Source of the DNA: Methanomassiliicoccus sp.
GTDB taxonomy: Archaea; Thermoplasmatota; Thermoplasmata; Methanomassiliicoccales; Methanomassiliicoccaceae
Assembly (NCBI GenBank): GCA_012719175.1
Contig: JAAYAX010000009.1
Coordinates: 1-49,715, forward strand
DNA length: 49,715 bases
Reading direction: 5' to 3'
Positions 40,403 to 49,614 of this stretch are shown here, in pieces (position 1 is the first letter of the stretch; every line of letters begins with the position of its first letter). A program made the translations under genes and the position numbers. The notes beneath the pieces are model-generated. The model ran no database searches, was not told where the DNA came from, and worked only from the letters and a program-made list of their open reading frames with translations.

Positions 40403-42850
40403 TCAATACTCGATGGCGCTGGTGCCGTCCTCAAGCTCCTTTATGGTGATGACATTGGTCATCAGGTCCTTGGTGTCGTCGATGTGCGTGATGAGGATGA
40501 TCTGATGGAACTGCTTCTCCAGACGGTTCAGGGTGGTCATGATGTTCCTCTTGCGAGTGTGGTCCTGGGAACCGAATATCTCATCCAGGATCAGGAAGTT
40601 GATGTCGTTGCCGGAGCGGTCGGCCAGCAGCCTGGAGATGGCCAGCCGCAGGCTTAGATTGGCCAGGTCCCCCTCGCCTCCCGAGAACCGGCTCAGCGGG
40701 TACTTGTCGCCACCGTCGTAGATCTGCATCTCGTAATCCTCGTCCAGCTCGATCCCCCCGTAGCGGGAGTCGGTCATGTCAGTGAAGAGATGGGAGGAGA
40801 CCTCGGAGAGGGTGGGGACCACCCGTTCCATGACGTTCTGCTTGAAGTCCAGCATCACCTTCTCCAGGGTTGCCAGCTGCTCCACCTTGGTGGCTCGGAG
40901 AGACACTCCCCTCTCCTTCTCCAGGACCTCATCCAAGGCCACCTTACGGTCGTCCCTTCGCCCGGCGGCCAGCTCCAGGGCCATGGCCTTGCGGGACACC
41001 TCTGCATACGCCGCCTCCCGGGCATGGAAGGCAGCATCGTACGCGTCCCTGGCCGACTGCAGCTCCTGGGGAAAGAACCCTACCGCCGCGAGTTCCTCCT
41101 CTGCGCTCCTCAGCTCCCTTTCGAGAAGCTCCATCGATGACCTCCTCTCCGCCATCCTCTGCTCCAGGTCGGGGAGGTTGGAGCACTCTCCCCTCAGCTT
41201 CTTGGCCCTCTCGGCGAGCGGTCTCAGAGCGGTGATACTCTCCCTCACCTCCCTGTGCTCCGAGGGGTCGAAGCTGACCTCACCCATGGACTCCATCTCC
41301 TGCACCGTCCTGGCCAGATCGGCAGAGAGTTCGTTCGATCTCTGCTCGAAGCCTTCCACGCGAGCGGACAGCGTCCTCTCCCGGTCGACGTCGTCCTGCA
41401 GCTTCTTCTTCCTCTCCTCCAGTAGCTCCTTGCGCCGCCTTGCCTGCTCCGTCTCCTCCCGGATGTCCTGAAGCTCACAGTCCAGCTGGTGGAGCTGGGC
41501 GGATTTCTGGGAGCGCTCCTCATCCAGCTTGATGACCAGGTGGTGATGGTGCTCCCCCAGGGGCCGCTCGCAGGTGGGGCAGATGCTCTCCGGCCCCAGA
41601 CGTGACATCTCCTTGGTCTTGGTGCCCAGGTCATCTGTCTCGCGTTGCAGCCGCTGCCTCTCCGATCCTAGTCGGGCCAGGGACTCCCTCCTTTCTGCGA
41701 GGGTCTGGTCCAAAAGCTCCAGATTGGACGTCACCCTCATCAGGCTGTCCTGGGGGCCCTTCAGCGTGTTAATCTCCTCCTGGGCGTTCGTCCATGCCTC
41801 ATCGTTCTTACGTATCTCGTCGCGGATGCGGTTGATGTTCTGAGCTATGGCCTTCCTTCGTTCGTATCGCCCCAGGCCCTCGTCCATCAGTTCCTTCCGG
41901 GATATCAGGGCCTCCAGCTCCTTCTCCTGCTGCTCCAGCGACGGCAGGGCGGCGAGCCTCTGCCTGATCTTGCGCACATCCCCGTCCAGAAGCTCCAGGG
42001 CCCGACGCCCCTCCTCGACCTCCTTCCGCTTGTCCAGGGCCCGACGCTCCACTCTCCTGTGCTCCTCCTCCTTAAGGGAGAGCCATTCTCTCCTGCCTTT
42101 TGTTGCTTCCAGTTCCGTCTCCCTGGCCCTCGCTTCCTCGTTGGCGGTTGCCATCTCCTGATGCAGCTCGGCGATCTGGGACTCTAGGGAATCGATCTCC
42201 TCGCCCAGGACGACCTTGCGCTCCCTGCGGTCCGGGGTCATCAGCTGCTCGTTGACCGCTTGTAAGAGCTGCCGCTCGCTCTTAACATCCCGGCGGATCC
42301 CGTCCACCACGTCCTGTAGGACGTCCAGTTGGAGCATTCGCATCACCAGCCTCTTTCTGTCTGCGGGGGTCAGAGCAGATAGGGCGGATAGGTCCTTCTG
42401 CCGGGCGAACACCGAGATGAAGAACGCCTGGTGGTCCATACCCAGTATTTCCTCGATCTTCTTCGTCACCCCGCGATCGCTCTTGGCGATGACGCCGCCG
42501 CCGGCCATAAGCTCGGCCTCGGTCTTTAGGTCCTTCCCCCGCAGGGAACGTTTGAGCCGGTACTGGACCTGGCCCAGCTCGAACTCCAGTTCCACAGCGC
42601 AGTCCTCATGGGGCCCTGCCCCGCTCCTCTTGATGCCTTCCTTCCCGCTGCGGCTCTCGCTGCGGTTACCATAAAGGGCCCAGGAGACCGCCTCAATGAG
42701 AGTGCTCTTGCCGGCCCCGTTGGGTCCCATGATTCCGATCACGCCCTCAGGGAACTCCACCCGGGCATGCCTGAACTTCCGATAGTTTATCAGCTCCAGG
42801 TAGATCAGTCTGATCCTTCCAGCCCCCTCTTGAGGTACTCCAGGCCGCAC
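40403..42850 (-). CDS. rad50: DNA double-strand break repair ATPase Rad50
   Basis: 815 residues from the first canonical start (GTG 42850), but a better start may be the CTG at 42808 (codon 15), which overlaps the mre11 stop as CTGA and gives the usual Rad50 N-terminus IYLELINYRKF. Walker A GPNGAGKST lies near residue 45, long coiled coils on both sides of the zinc hook CPTC near 420, signature motif SRFSGGEGDLANLSLRLAISR near 720 and Walker B FLILDEIFGSQD near 755. With Mre11 it senses and processes DNA ends. Third gene of the herA-mre11-rad50 set. Confidence 0.96.
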   Translation of the reverse strand: MRPGVPQEGAGRIRLIYLELINYRKFRHARVEFPEGVIGIMGPNGAGKSTLIEAVSWALYGNRSESRSGKEGIKRSGAGPHEDCAVELEFELGQVQYRLKRSLRGKDLKTEAELMAGGGVIAKSDRGVTKKIEEILGMDHQAFFISVFARQKDLSALSALTPADRKRLVMRMLQLDVLQDVVDGIRRDVKSERQLLQAVNEQLMTPDRRERKVVLGEEIDSLESQIAELHQEMATANEEARARETELEATKGRREWLSLKEEEHRRVERRALDKRKEVEEGRRALELLDGDVRKIRQRLAALPSLEQQEKELEALISRKELMDEGLGRYERRKAIAQNINRIRDEIRKNDEAWTNAQEEINTLKGPQDSLMRVTSNLELLDQTLAERRESLARLGSERQRLQRETDDLGTKTKEMSRLGPESICPTCERPLGEHHHHLVIKLDEERSQKSAQLHQLDCELQDIREETEQARRRKELLEERKKKLQDDVDRERTLSARVEGFEQRSNELSADLARTVQEMESMGEVSFDPSEHREVRESITALRPLAERAKKLRGECSNLPDLEQRMAERRSSMELLERELRSAEEELAAVGFFPQELQSARDAYDAAFHAREAAYAEVSRKAMALELAAGRRDDRKVALDEVLEKERGVSLRATKVEQLATLEKVMLDFKQNVMERVVPTLSEVSSHLFTDMTDSRYGGIELDEDYEMQIYDGGDKYPLSRFSGGEGDLANLSLRLAISRLLADRSGNDINFLILDEIFGSQDHTRKRNIMTTLNRLEKQFHQIILITHIDDTKDLMTNVITIKELEDGTSAIEY

Positions 42851-43920
42851 AGCTTGAGCGTGTCCTTGTCAACATTGTCGATGGGATAACGGTCCAGATA
42901 CGACACGAACTCCTCTTCCAGGGAGGTCAGGGCGGAGGAGCCTACCTGGATCGAGACCCCCTCCTGGACGACCTCGAACTTGGGCTCGAAGTGCGCGGCC
43001 CGGGCGGCCAGGTCACGGAGTCGCTTGAAGTCCACCGTCACATATAGGGATCGGCTCAGGTTCTTGACCACCAGCCTTACAATCTTGTCCTCCAGTTCCT
43101 GAGACAGGAGGCCCTCCAGTTCCTCCTTCAGCGTTGTCGGCTCCATCCCTCGTGCGTCCACAGGGCCCAGGTCCAGCATGGGGCGGGTGGGCAGCTCGCG
43201 GAAGGTCCTGCTCCCGGCCTCCAGGTCCAGGACGTAGAAGCCCTTAGGCTGTCCCGCCTCCGAAAAGGAGAAGCGCTCGGTGGAGCCGGAATAGGCCGCG
43301 TTACTCTTCACATCGTAGCGCTGGTGGTAGTGGCCCAGGGCGATGTAGTCCATGTCGTCCCGGAGGTAACCAGTGTCGACCAGCTGCTCGTTGAACTCGT
43401 TCATCTTGAACTCGCTGAACCCCACCACGCCAGCATGGAGCATGGCGATGTTAAAGCGTGTCGCATCGCTCCTCTGGATGAGCGGTAGCTGCTCCTTGAA
43501 GCCCTCCCCCTCGGAGTGGGGCACGGCGTGAACTGTGAGGTCCCCGATGACGATCCTCTGATACTCGCCTCGATAAACTGGATATATGCCATCAAGGTGC
43601 TCGAAGAGCCGGAAGGCGCTGCCTGTCTCCCTCAGTCGGGGAGTGGAGTGGTTGCCGGCTATGATCACCACTGGTATCTTCGCCTGCGACAGTCGCACCA
43701 GCTGCTCCAGGGCGAAGCTCAGGGCACGGTTGGACGGCCTCACGGTGTCGAAGAGATCGCCGCTGTGCAGTACCACGTCGGGTCGAAGCTCCAGGACACT
43801 GTCCACGAACGCCTCGAACGAGCGGTATGTGTCCACCTCACGCTGGTTCAAGCCCTTGTAAGGACCGTCCTTCTCGCACACCTTGCGGTACGCGGAGAAG
43901 CCCAGGTGAGTATCCGCCAC
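42805..43920 (-). CDS. mre11: DNA double-strand break repair nuclease Mre11
   Basis: 371 residues from the first canonical start (GTG 43920), which would begin at VADTHLGF and lose the first beta strand. The frame is open upstream and reads LKVVHVADTHLGF with CTG at 43935 in the place of an ATG, six bases after GAGGGTG; I think translation really starts there. Phosphoesterase motifs: DTHLGF, SGDLFD, AGNHS, MLHAG and GHYH. The C-terminal cap contacts Rad50 and DNA. It makes 3' overhangs at breaks together with Rad50, HerA and NurA. Confidence 0.95.
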   Translation of the reverse strand: MADTHLGFSAYRKVCEKDGPYKGLNQREVDTYRSFEAFVDSVLELRPDVVLHSGDLFDTVRPSNRALSFALEQLVRLSQAKIPVVIIAGNHSTPRLRETGSAFRLFEHLDGIYPVYRGEYQRIVIGDLTVHAVPHSEGEGFKEQLPLIQRSDATRFNIAMLHAGVVGFSEFKMNEFNEQLVDTGYLRDDMDYIALGHYHQRYDVKSNAAYSGSTERFSFSEAGQPKGFYVLDLEAGSRTFRELPTRPMLDLGPVDARGMEPTTLKEELEGLLSQELEDKIVRLVVKNLSRSLYVTVDFKRLRDLAARAAHFEPKFEVVQEGVSIQVGSSALTSLEEEFVSYLDRYPIDNVDKDTLKLCGLEYLKRGLEGSD

Positions 43921-44033
43921 GTGAACGACCTTCAGATCGACACCCTCGCCGAGCCCACAAAGCTGACGCTCCGCTTTAGTCTTTTTCCCCAGTTGCCCGA
44001 AGTTGCCTCACCAAACTATTCACATTGACTCTG

Positions 44034-45572
44034 TCAGTAGAATCCCCTGTCCGGGACCGTTCGTGTGGACGCTAACTTCTCCGTCCCCATCGCCGGCACA
44101 CTCGCCAGGTACTCCTCATAGAGGTGGATCTTCACAGGCACCGCGAAAGGTGTGAACGGGGACGCTATCAGCGCCTCCCCTGGCATCAGCATCTGGATCT
44201 CGTTCTCCAGCTGGGAGATGTCCTGCTTAGCGGAGTTCTTCAGTATGTCCCGGTCCTTGCGGTCTGCCAGGCCGAGGACGAAGAGGGTGTTGAACTGGGA
44301 TATGATCTCGCTGTCGATCAACTTAGGCTGCTGGGACACCGCGCACAGGCCGGTCTTGAACTTCCTTCCTTCCCGGGCGATCTGCGCGAAGATGCTCCCC
44401 TTGGCCTCGGTGAGAACACGCTGCGCCTCCTCCAGGGCGATGAGCACTGGTGGAAGCTTATCGAACCTCTCCTTATCTCCGTAAAGCTCCTTGTTCCTTT
44501 CAAAGATGGCCCGCGAGAGCACCGTGGAGATGAGAAGCTCCTCGGTCTCGAACATGTTGGACGTGTCCACCAGGACGACCTTGCAGTCGTGGAGGGAGTC
44601 GATGATGTTCTTGGTGACGGAGAGCTTGGGGTCCCTGGTGACCAGGTCAAGGCGGAAGAGGTTCTCCAGACGACGCTTTATCACGTTGATCGTACCCTCG
44701 TGATATTTCTCCCCCAGGTCCTTGTTTATAGCGGCCACCGAGCGGTCGTTCAGCTCCACCAGCCAGTTCTCACCGTAGCGGTACTGGGCGGACTGCATGC
44801 ACTCCTTCTGGGGCTCGGTGAACTCATAGAGATTCTGTAGGTCGGCGATCTCGATCTCCGAGGAAGCGAGGTACAGGCTGTTATATGGGCCATCCAGTTT
44901 CCGGGAGGAGAACACCACCAGGGCATCAGGACGTCCGGCGTGCTTCAAACCCCTCTTCTTGGCCTCGCCGCCATCATAGTACTCGCCGTGAGGATCGAGG
45001 ATGAGGAAGCCGTACCTGCGTATGCTCATGCACGACAGGGCCAGGTTCTTCATGAGATTGCTCTTGCCCATACCCGTTGTGGCGAAGATGCCGATATGGT
45101 GTGGTATGGCCTGCCCCGTGATGCCTACAGGAAAGTCCAGGACCTGGTCCCCGGAGCGAAGGTTGCCCACCTGGATGTCGCCGAGGCTTTCCTTCAAGAA
45201 CTCATAATCACGGATATCGGTCCGGCGCACCTTGGAGAAGTGGTGAGGAATGGTCTTGGTCTTCCGGAAAGTGCTCCCGATGCAGCCCAGGGGGATGGAG
45301 ATACCTGCACAGAAGAGCTTCCCCTTGATGCGCTCGAGGTCGAAGACGTCCATCTCCGCATCCTGCTTTAATGCCTGGCCTGCGTGGGTCACCAGCCAGT
45401 CCTTCTCATCGGAATCGGCCCCATGGAATATGTCCATGACCCGTATAAGGTAACGGTCCGTAGAGGTCTCGTTCTCCACCACCAACATCTCCCCCACCTG
45501 CAGGGGCTCTCCGAAGTTCATCCTGAACCGCGTTTCCATGACGCTGTTACCTACAACTCGACCAATGTGCAT
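44034..45572 (-). CDS. herA: HerA-type bipolar DNA helicase/translocase
   Basis: 512 residues. An N-terminal HAS barrel (MHIGRVVGNSVMETRFRMN, GEMLVVEN) precedes the FtsK/HerA ATPase core with Walker A ATTGMGKSNLMKN near residue 165 and Walker B VLIALEEAQRVL near 375, then the arginine-finger region SQQPKLIDSEIISQFNTLFV. The C-terminus has the usual swapped strand (AIASPFTPFAVPVKIHLYEEYL). HerA works with NurA to resect DNA ends loaded by Mre11-Rad50. NurA is not next to it in this window. GGAGAGG precedes the ATG. Confidence 0.96.
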   Translation of the reverse strand: MHIGRVVGNSVMETRFRMNFGEPLQVGEMLVVENETSTDRYLIRVMDIFHGADSDEKDWLVTHAGQALKQDAEMDVFDLERIKGKLFCAGISIPLGCIGSTFRKTKTIPHHFSKVRRTDIRDYEFLKESLGDIQVGNLRSGDQVLDFPVGITGQAIPHHIGIFATTGMGKSNLMKNLALSCMSIRRYGFLILDPHGEYYDGGEAKKRGLKHAGRPDALVVFSSRKLDGPYNSLYLASSEIEIADLQNLYEFTEPQKECMQSAQYRYGENWLVELNDRSVAAINKDLGEKYHEGTINVIKRRLENLFRLDLVTRDPKLSVTKNIIDSLHDCKVVLVDTSNMFETEELLISTVLSRAIFERNKELYGDKERFDKLPPVLIALEEAQRVLTEAKGSIFAQIAREGRKFKTGLCAVSQQPKLIDSEIISQFNTLFVLGLADRKDRDILKNSAKQDISQLENEIQMLMPGEALIASPFTPFAVPVKIHLYEEYLASVPAMGTEKLASTRTVPDRGFY

Positions 45573-45596
45573 AGGTGATCCCTCTCCTCTCAGCTC

Positions 45597-45615
45597 CCAT
45601 GGTCAATGACCATGG
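45597..45615. promoter_or_regulatory. Perfect 19-bp palindrome upstream of herA
   Basis: CCATGGTCA-A-TGACCATGG, perfectly self-complementary around one central base. It lies 25 bases before the herA start codon, just downstream of a T-rich CCCTTTTTCTAC that could be the TATA region, so it would cover the transcript start. Candidate operator of the herA-mre11-rad50 group; a hairpin in the leader is the alternative. Confidence 0.55.
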
Positions 45616-45703
45616 AGTAGAAAAAGGGATTCGCACTACCCCTACGCCTCATTCTAGCGGTAACGTTAATATTGACGATCTCGAAATATTTCAATCTCAA
45701 CGG

Positions 45704-46948
45704 TTAAACCAGGTCCCGATTCCTCTTATCTGTCTGCAGGCAGAGCAACAGTCTTCCCAGTGCATGCATCATCCAGGCCTGGCCCCAACGCATATACGGG
45801 ATGCGGTTACTGATGAGCCCGCTCTGTTGGTAATAAAAATAACCTGACGGGCTTTGCATGTTCTGAATGGTCCATCTGGCTATCTTACTTGCGAATCGAA
45901 GATGCTCAGGATCGTATCGGCCGAGCTTGGAGAATGTCAGTATTCCCTGCGATTGATGGTGTATGTCCGTTGGCATTAACCATGGCAAACGCCAGTAGGC
46001 GCGTCCAGTAGGGTGGAACTGGGCGTTCCTATAGAAGTTAGCCCCATTTTCCAGAGCCGAACGGTCCTGGGGACGGTGAAGCCCGGAGCACTCCATGAAT
46101 TCAGCAAGGGATGTTAGGATGAAGCCTTGATGGAAATCGATCTGCATGCGTTTGCTTCCAGTTTTAGGATCATAGCTGTATGCCCATGAGCCGTCCTCTT
46201 CCTGATGTGCGAGAAGATGATCGATGGCCCGTACCGATCCCTCCAAATAGTCACTCCTTCCTGTATGATGGTACATCCTGGAGAGCAGAGCAGCTCCTAG
46301 GGCGTTCGCGTTATGGACCGCATGTTGATCGATCGGCGTATAACTGTAGCATATGCCATATTCATCTTCCAGGACGTTCAGGTCCTCTAATATGAACTCA
46401 CACACGCCCTGTGCGGCCTGGATGTACTCCGGGTCCTTGGTGATGGAGTAGGCATCAAGGAGGGAGTTGCCCACGAACGAGGATACGACTATCGTAGGTA
46501 ATCCCGGTTCTGAATACCTGGTCACGTCCTGCCATGGGAAGTTGAAGCCCCAACTGTAACCATGGTATCTCTGGCTCCTTGACCTCATCAGGCCATCTAC
46601 GATGAGGGCAGCATTTGATTCGAACGTGGTCTGAGAGATGAGCCCCGCCTCTCTCAGGTCGCAATATGAGCTGAGGAACAAAGCCAGAGCCTTAGGATTC
46701 CTACCTTTCTCCACTTTGAAAACCTTTCTGAGGTTTAACGGTGAATAGACCATCAGCTGGGTCACTGCAACCTTGAGATACCGTCCGGGTATGGTCCGAA
46801 GGAGAGGTGAAAGTAGCGCGTCATATGGATCGAAGCCCTCATAGCTTTCCTTTTTTACGTATCCATCCAGGTCTAAGATCGAATGTTGAAACAAACTCAA
46901 TTCGTCAGAGCTAGTTATATCTTGATTTCTGGATAAGGTCGATGACAT
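45704..46948 (-). CDS. Alpha/alpha-barrel protein of a surface-polysaccharide locus
   Basis: 414 residues. Repeating helical hairpins with glycosidase-like motifs (VHNANALGAALLSRMYHHTG, QEEDGSWAYSYDPKTG, DFHQGFILTSLAEF) suggest an (alpha/alpha)6 toroid, as in unsaturated-uronyl hydrolases, heparinase-type enzymes and terpene cyclases. Similar proteins occur in archaeal and bacterial polysaccharide clusters, often misnamed. It may act on a uronic-acid-containing glycan (inference from the UDP-sugar dehydrogenase nearby). The ATG at 46948 overlaps the DUF354 gene end by 38 bases. Codon use is more AT-rich than in the repair genes. Confidence 0.72.
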   Translation of the reverse strand: MSSTLSRNQDITSSDELSLFQHSILDLDGYVKKESYEGFDPYDALLSPLLRTIPGRYLKVAVTQLMVYSPLNLRKVFKVEKGRNPKALALFLSSYCDLREAGLISQTTFESNAALIVDGLMRSRSQRYHGYSWGFNFPWQDVTRYSEPGLPTIVVSSFVGNSLLDAYSITKDPEYIQAAQGVCEFILEDLNVLEDEYGICYSYTPIDQHAVHNANALGAALLSRMYHHTGRSDYLEGSVRAIDHLLAHQEEDGSWAYSYDPKTGSKRMQIDFHQGFILTSLAEFMECSGLHRPQDRSALENGANFYRNAQFHPTGRAYWRLPWLMPTDIHHQSQGILTFSKLGRYDPEHLRFASKIARWTIQNMQSPSGYFYYQQSGLISNRIPYMRWGQAWMMHALGRLLLCLQTDKRNRDLV

Positions 46949-47927
46949 CAGCTTTAACCTTCTTGCTTCGGGAAAGGTCAGGGCGATTATGTGGCCGTGG
47001 TCTTGACATAACGTATTCCACGATAGCCTTGGGATCTCTGGAGTGTATCATCTTTCCTTCATCAATTAATCTTTGGTCCACGGATAATAGTTCGTTGCTA
47101 GGAAAGAAGGATACCGATGTCTTTCCCATGCAAGCCGCCTCCCTCGCCATGGTTCCGGAACCCGTGAGTACGGCCATTGAGTGATAACAAAGGTCAAGGC
47201 CGTTCACAGCCTTATCAGGAATGTATGCATCAAGGCCTTTAGCGAAATCTGCATCTCCCTTGTCCCGTGGCAGATATATGACCTTTATGTCCTCAGCTGC
47301 GAACAATTTTATTATCTCAGGAACGAGGGTGTGGAGCTCCTTCACATAGAATGAAGATAGGGCTTCTGGCCTAAGGACGACGTAGTTGTCGAATTGAATA
47401 CTATCCTTGAAGTGTGGGTCAGGAGAATAATCAGCGATGTACACATCCTCCTTGAAACCATCATATGTGTAGATAATATTCTGGTCTACATGCTGCGAGA
47501 ATGCATCTAAGCATGCTTGAGGTATTATGATACGATCCGCCCGGTCCTTGATCATTGTTTCCAGGTCTTGCATGTAAGAGCGTTTTTGGTAGAATTTAAG
47601 GTCATTATCGCAAAGGAGGATGGACCTCTTCCCCCTGACCTTAGAGACCGTGACGCTCATGCCGTTCTCGAAGGACAGAGATTGATCGAAGTCATCAAGG
47701 GTGCTCATCAAGGAGAGGGTACGTCCGACCATCGCCAGTGATTTCCAGACCCTTAAGCTATGGTCCGCACCTACAACTTTGCCTTCGATGCCGAGCATCC
47801 TCGACAGCTCCACCGTCTCCGCCCTTTCCCGCAGTGTTATCTGAACCTCCTCGTCAGGGAGTTCCTTAAGAATGGAACTAAAGAAAAGAGCGTGTGATGG
47901 ATTGATTATGTCTATCCATAAGCTCAT
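46911..47927 (-). CDS. DUF354 glycosyltransferase-like protein
   Basis: 338 residues. Begins SLWIDIINPSHALFFSSILKEL, the DUF354 N-terminal signature (substrate loop NP-HV/A-FF), with a GT-B-like layout: VVLRPEALSSFYV in the middle and LTGSGTMAREAACMGKTSVSFFP near residue 255, the nucleotide-sugar side. DUF354 proteins resemble UDP-GlcNAc 2-epimerases and glycosyltransferases and sit in polysaccharide clusters. The start lies 10 bases after the wecC-like stop. Stops with TAG. Exact reaction unknown. Confidence 0.87.
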   Translation of the reverse strand: MSLWIDIINPSHALFFSSILKELPDEEVQITLRERAETVELSRMLGIEGKVVGADHSLRVWKSLAMVGRTLSLMSTLDDFDQSLSFENGMSVTVSKVRGKRSILLCDNDLKFYQKRSYMQDLETMIKDRADRIIIPQACLDAFSQHVDQNIIYTYDGFKEDVYIADYSPDPHFKDSIQFDNYVVLRPEALSSFYVKELHTLVPEIIKLFAAEDIKVIYLPRDKGDADFAKGLDAYIPDKAVNGLDLCYHSMAVLTGSGTMAREAACMGKTSVSFFPSNELLSVDQRLIDEGKMIHSRDPKAIVEYVMSRPRPHNRPDLSRSKKVKADVIDLIQKSRYN

Positions 47928-47937
47928 TTTGTTCCAC

Positions 47938-49254
47938 TCAGATGGAGATACGTTGTTCCAGGGTCCCTTTTATCTTGGGTTCTACAGTTTCCTCAATACT
48001 CGGAATTCCTTTTATCATTTCGGGACGTCCGAGAACCTTCACATCAAAACCGGATTTTTTCCAGGCCTCATGATCAAGGAAATTGCGGGTGTCCAGCAGG
48101 AATTTATTCCTTACACGAAGTTGCTGAGGGTTTATGGCTCTGAATACCTCATGATCGGTAAGAAGTACTACGCAATCGCTCTCAAACGTGGCGTCCTTCA
48201 GCTCCTCCAGTGGATAGTCGAACCTCTTCACGAGAGGATCATGGACTCGGATAACATATCCCTCGTTCAAGGCCAATCTGATGAATTTCATTGCGGGGGT
48301 CTCTCTCGCATCGGAGATGTTCCCCTTATACGCTACTCCTAAGACGGTAATGATCGGGTGCTCCACGTCCTTAACGATGGATTTGACCATATTAAGAACG
48401 ATATTTGGCATATTGTCATTCACATCTCGTGATGCCTTGATCAACTGGCAATTATTGGGGTTGTTGGTCAAAAACCATGGATCGACCGCTATGCAATGAC
48501 CTCCCACCCCTGGACCAGGCTTTACATAATTGACCCGTGGGTGTTTGTTCGCCAGCTCTCTTGCCTCCCAAATATCGATATTGTTGTCCTCAGCGATCTT
48601 TGCCATTTCATTGATAAGGGCAATGTTGACATCACGGAATGTGTTCTCCATAACCTTGGTGAACTCGGCCGTGTTCATGTTCGTCAGATGGATGGTGCCT
48701 TTTACGAACGATGAATACAACAGCATCGCTTTGGTTGCCGATCCGAGGTCCTTTCCCCCGACGATGCGGTCGTTATGGACCATTTCGTGTATCACATTTC
48801 CGGGCAGCGCACGCTCGGAGCAGTAAGCAACAAAGAACTGGTCAGATTCCAGCCCGCTCTTCTTTAATATGGGGATAACCAGATTTCCCGTGGTGCCGGG
48901 GGGAACAGTGGATTCGACAATCACCAAGTTACCCTCCCTTAATTGAGGAGCTATCATTGCCGCAGCATTCTTCACGCAAGTTAGATCGGCGACCCTAAGT
49001 TCTCCGTCAATAGGAGTTGGAACGCAGATAAAAAAAGCATCCGCTAAGGGCACTTCTAGCTGGGCATGGAACCTTTCTGAGGCTCGTCTGAAAAGGTTCA
49101 ACATCATCGGTTCCTCGATCGAAACGACGTTCATGTTAAGCTTCTCTATCAATGACTTGTTAACATCAACGCCTATGACCTCATGTCCAGCATCGGCCAG
49201 AAGAAGCGCTGTTGGTAGACCAATATAGCCCAACCCAAGAACGCATACTCTCAT
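47938..49254 (-). CDS. wecC: UDP-N-acetyl-D-mannosaminuronate dehydrogenase-like nucleotide-sugar dehydrogenase
   Basis: 438 residues. NAD-binding GLGYIGLPTALLLADAG at the N-terminus, VESTVPPGTT and YCSERALPGN in the middle, and the catalytic motif PGPGVGGHCIAVDPWFL with the nucleophilic Cys near residue 260. The C-terminal UDP-binding domain has LGVAYKGNISDARETPA. This pattern is the WecC/UDP-ManNAc dehydrogenase branch, which makes a UDP-uronic acid for surface glycans or N-glycosylation. A G-rich run (GGGGGGGG) precedes the ATG. The epimerase WecB is not in the window. Confidence 0.93.
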   Translation of the reverse strand: MRVCVLGLGYIGLPTALLLADAGHEVIGVDVNKSLIEKLNMNVVSIEEPMMLNLFRRASERFHAQLEVPLADAFFICVPTPIDGELRVADLTCVKNAAAMIAPQLREGNLVIVESTVPPGTTGNLVIPILKKSGLESDQFFVAYCSERALPGNVIHEMVHNDRIVGGKDLGSATKAMLLYSSFVKGTIHLTNMNTAEFTKVMENTFRDVNIALINEMAKIAEDNNIDIWEARELANKHPRVNYVKPGPGVGGHCIAVDPWFLTNNPNNCQLIKASRDVNDNMPNIVLNMVKSIVKDVEHPIITVLGVAYKGNISDARETPAMKFIRLALNEGYVIRVHDPLVKRFDYPLEELKDATFESDCVVLLTDHEVFRAINPQQLRVRNKFLLDTRNFLDHEAWKKSGFDVKVLGRPEMIKGIPSIEETVEPKIKGTLEQRISI

Positions 49255-49614
49255 TCTGCCCCCCCCAATACCTTTAATTTGGCGACACTCATGTTATTTA
49301 GTCCTCGCAAGTTATTCAATTTAGGCTAGGGTGTTGGTTGGAAGCACAGACTATTTATTTATTCCTACTTTATCAATTTTAATATTATAGCATGTAGTCA
49401 GTAATAACTAATCAAGTAATCGAGGTAGTATTTAAATCGCATTAATGAAAAAAAGGATACTATATATAATAACTCAAAGCACGCGTAATCCCGCCCATCA
49501 AGCGTTTAACTAGGAAAAGTCGCCTCGTGAAGATACCCATCGACAACCCTGATTCTCAAAATGAGCTTTAGAAAGTAGCCTCCTACCAGGATAGATTTAT
49601 GACGGTATGACAGA
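49255..49614. other. AT-rich intergenic region between wecC and ftsZ-like gene
   Basis: About 360 bases of low GC with several TATA-like tracts (TATTTAAAT near 49430, CTATATATAATAAC near 49461) and no coding frame I trust. It separates the minus-strand polysaccharide genes from the plus-strand ftsZ-like gene, so it should hold divergent promoters. A 69-codon minus-strand frame at the edge is the shadow of ftsZ. Confidence 0.55.
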
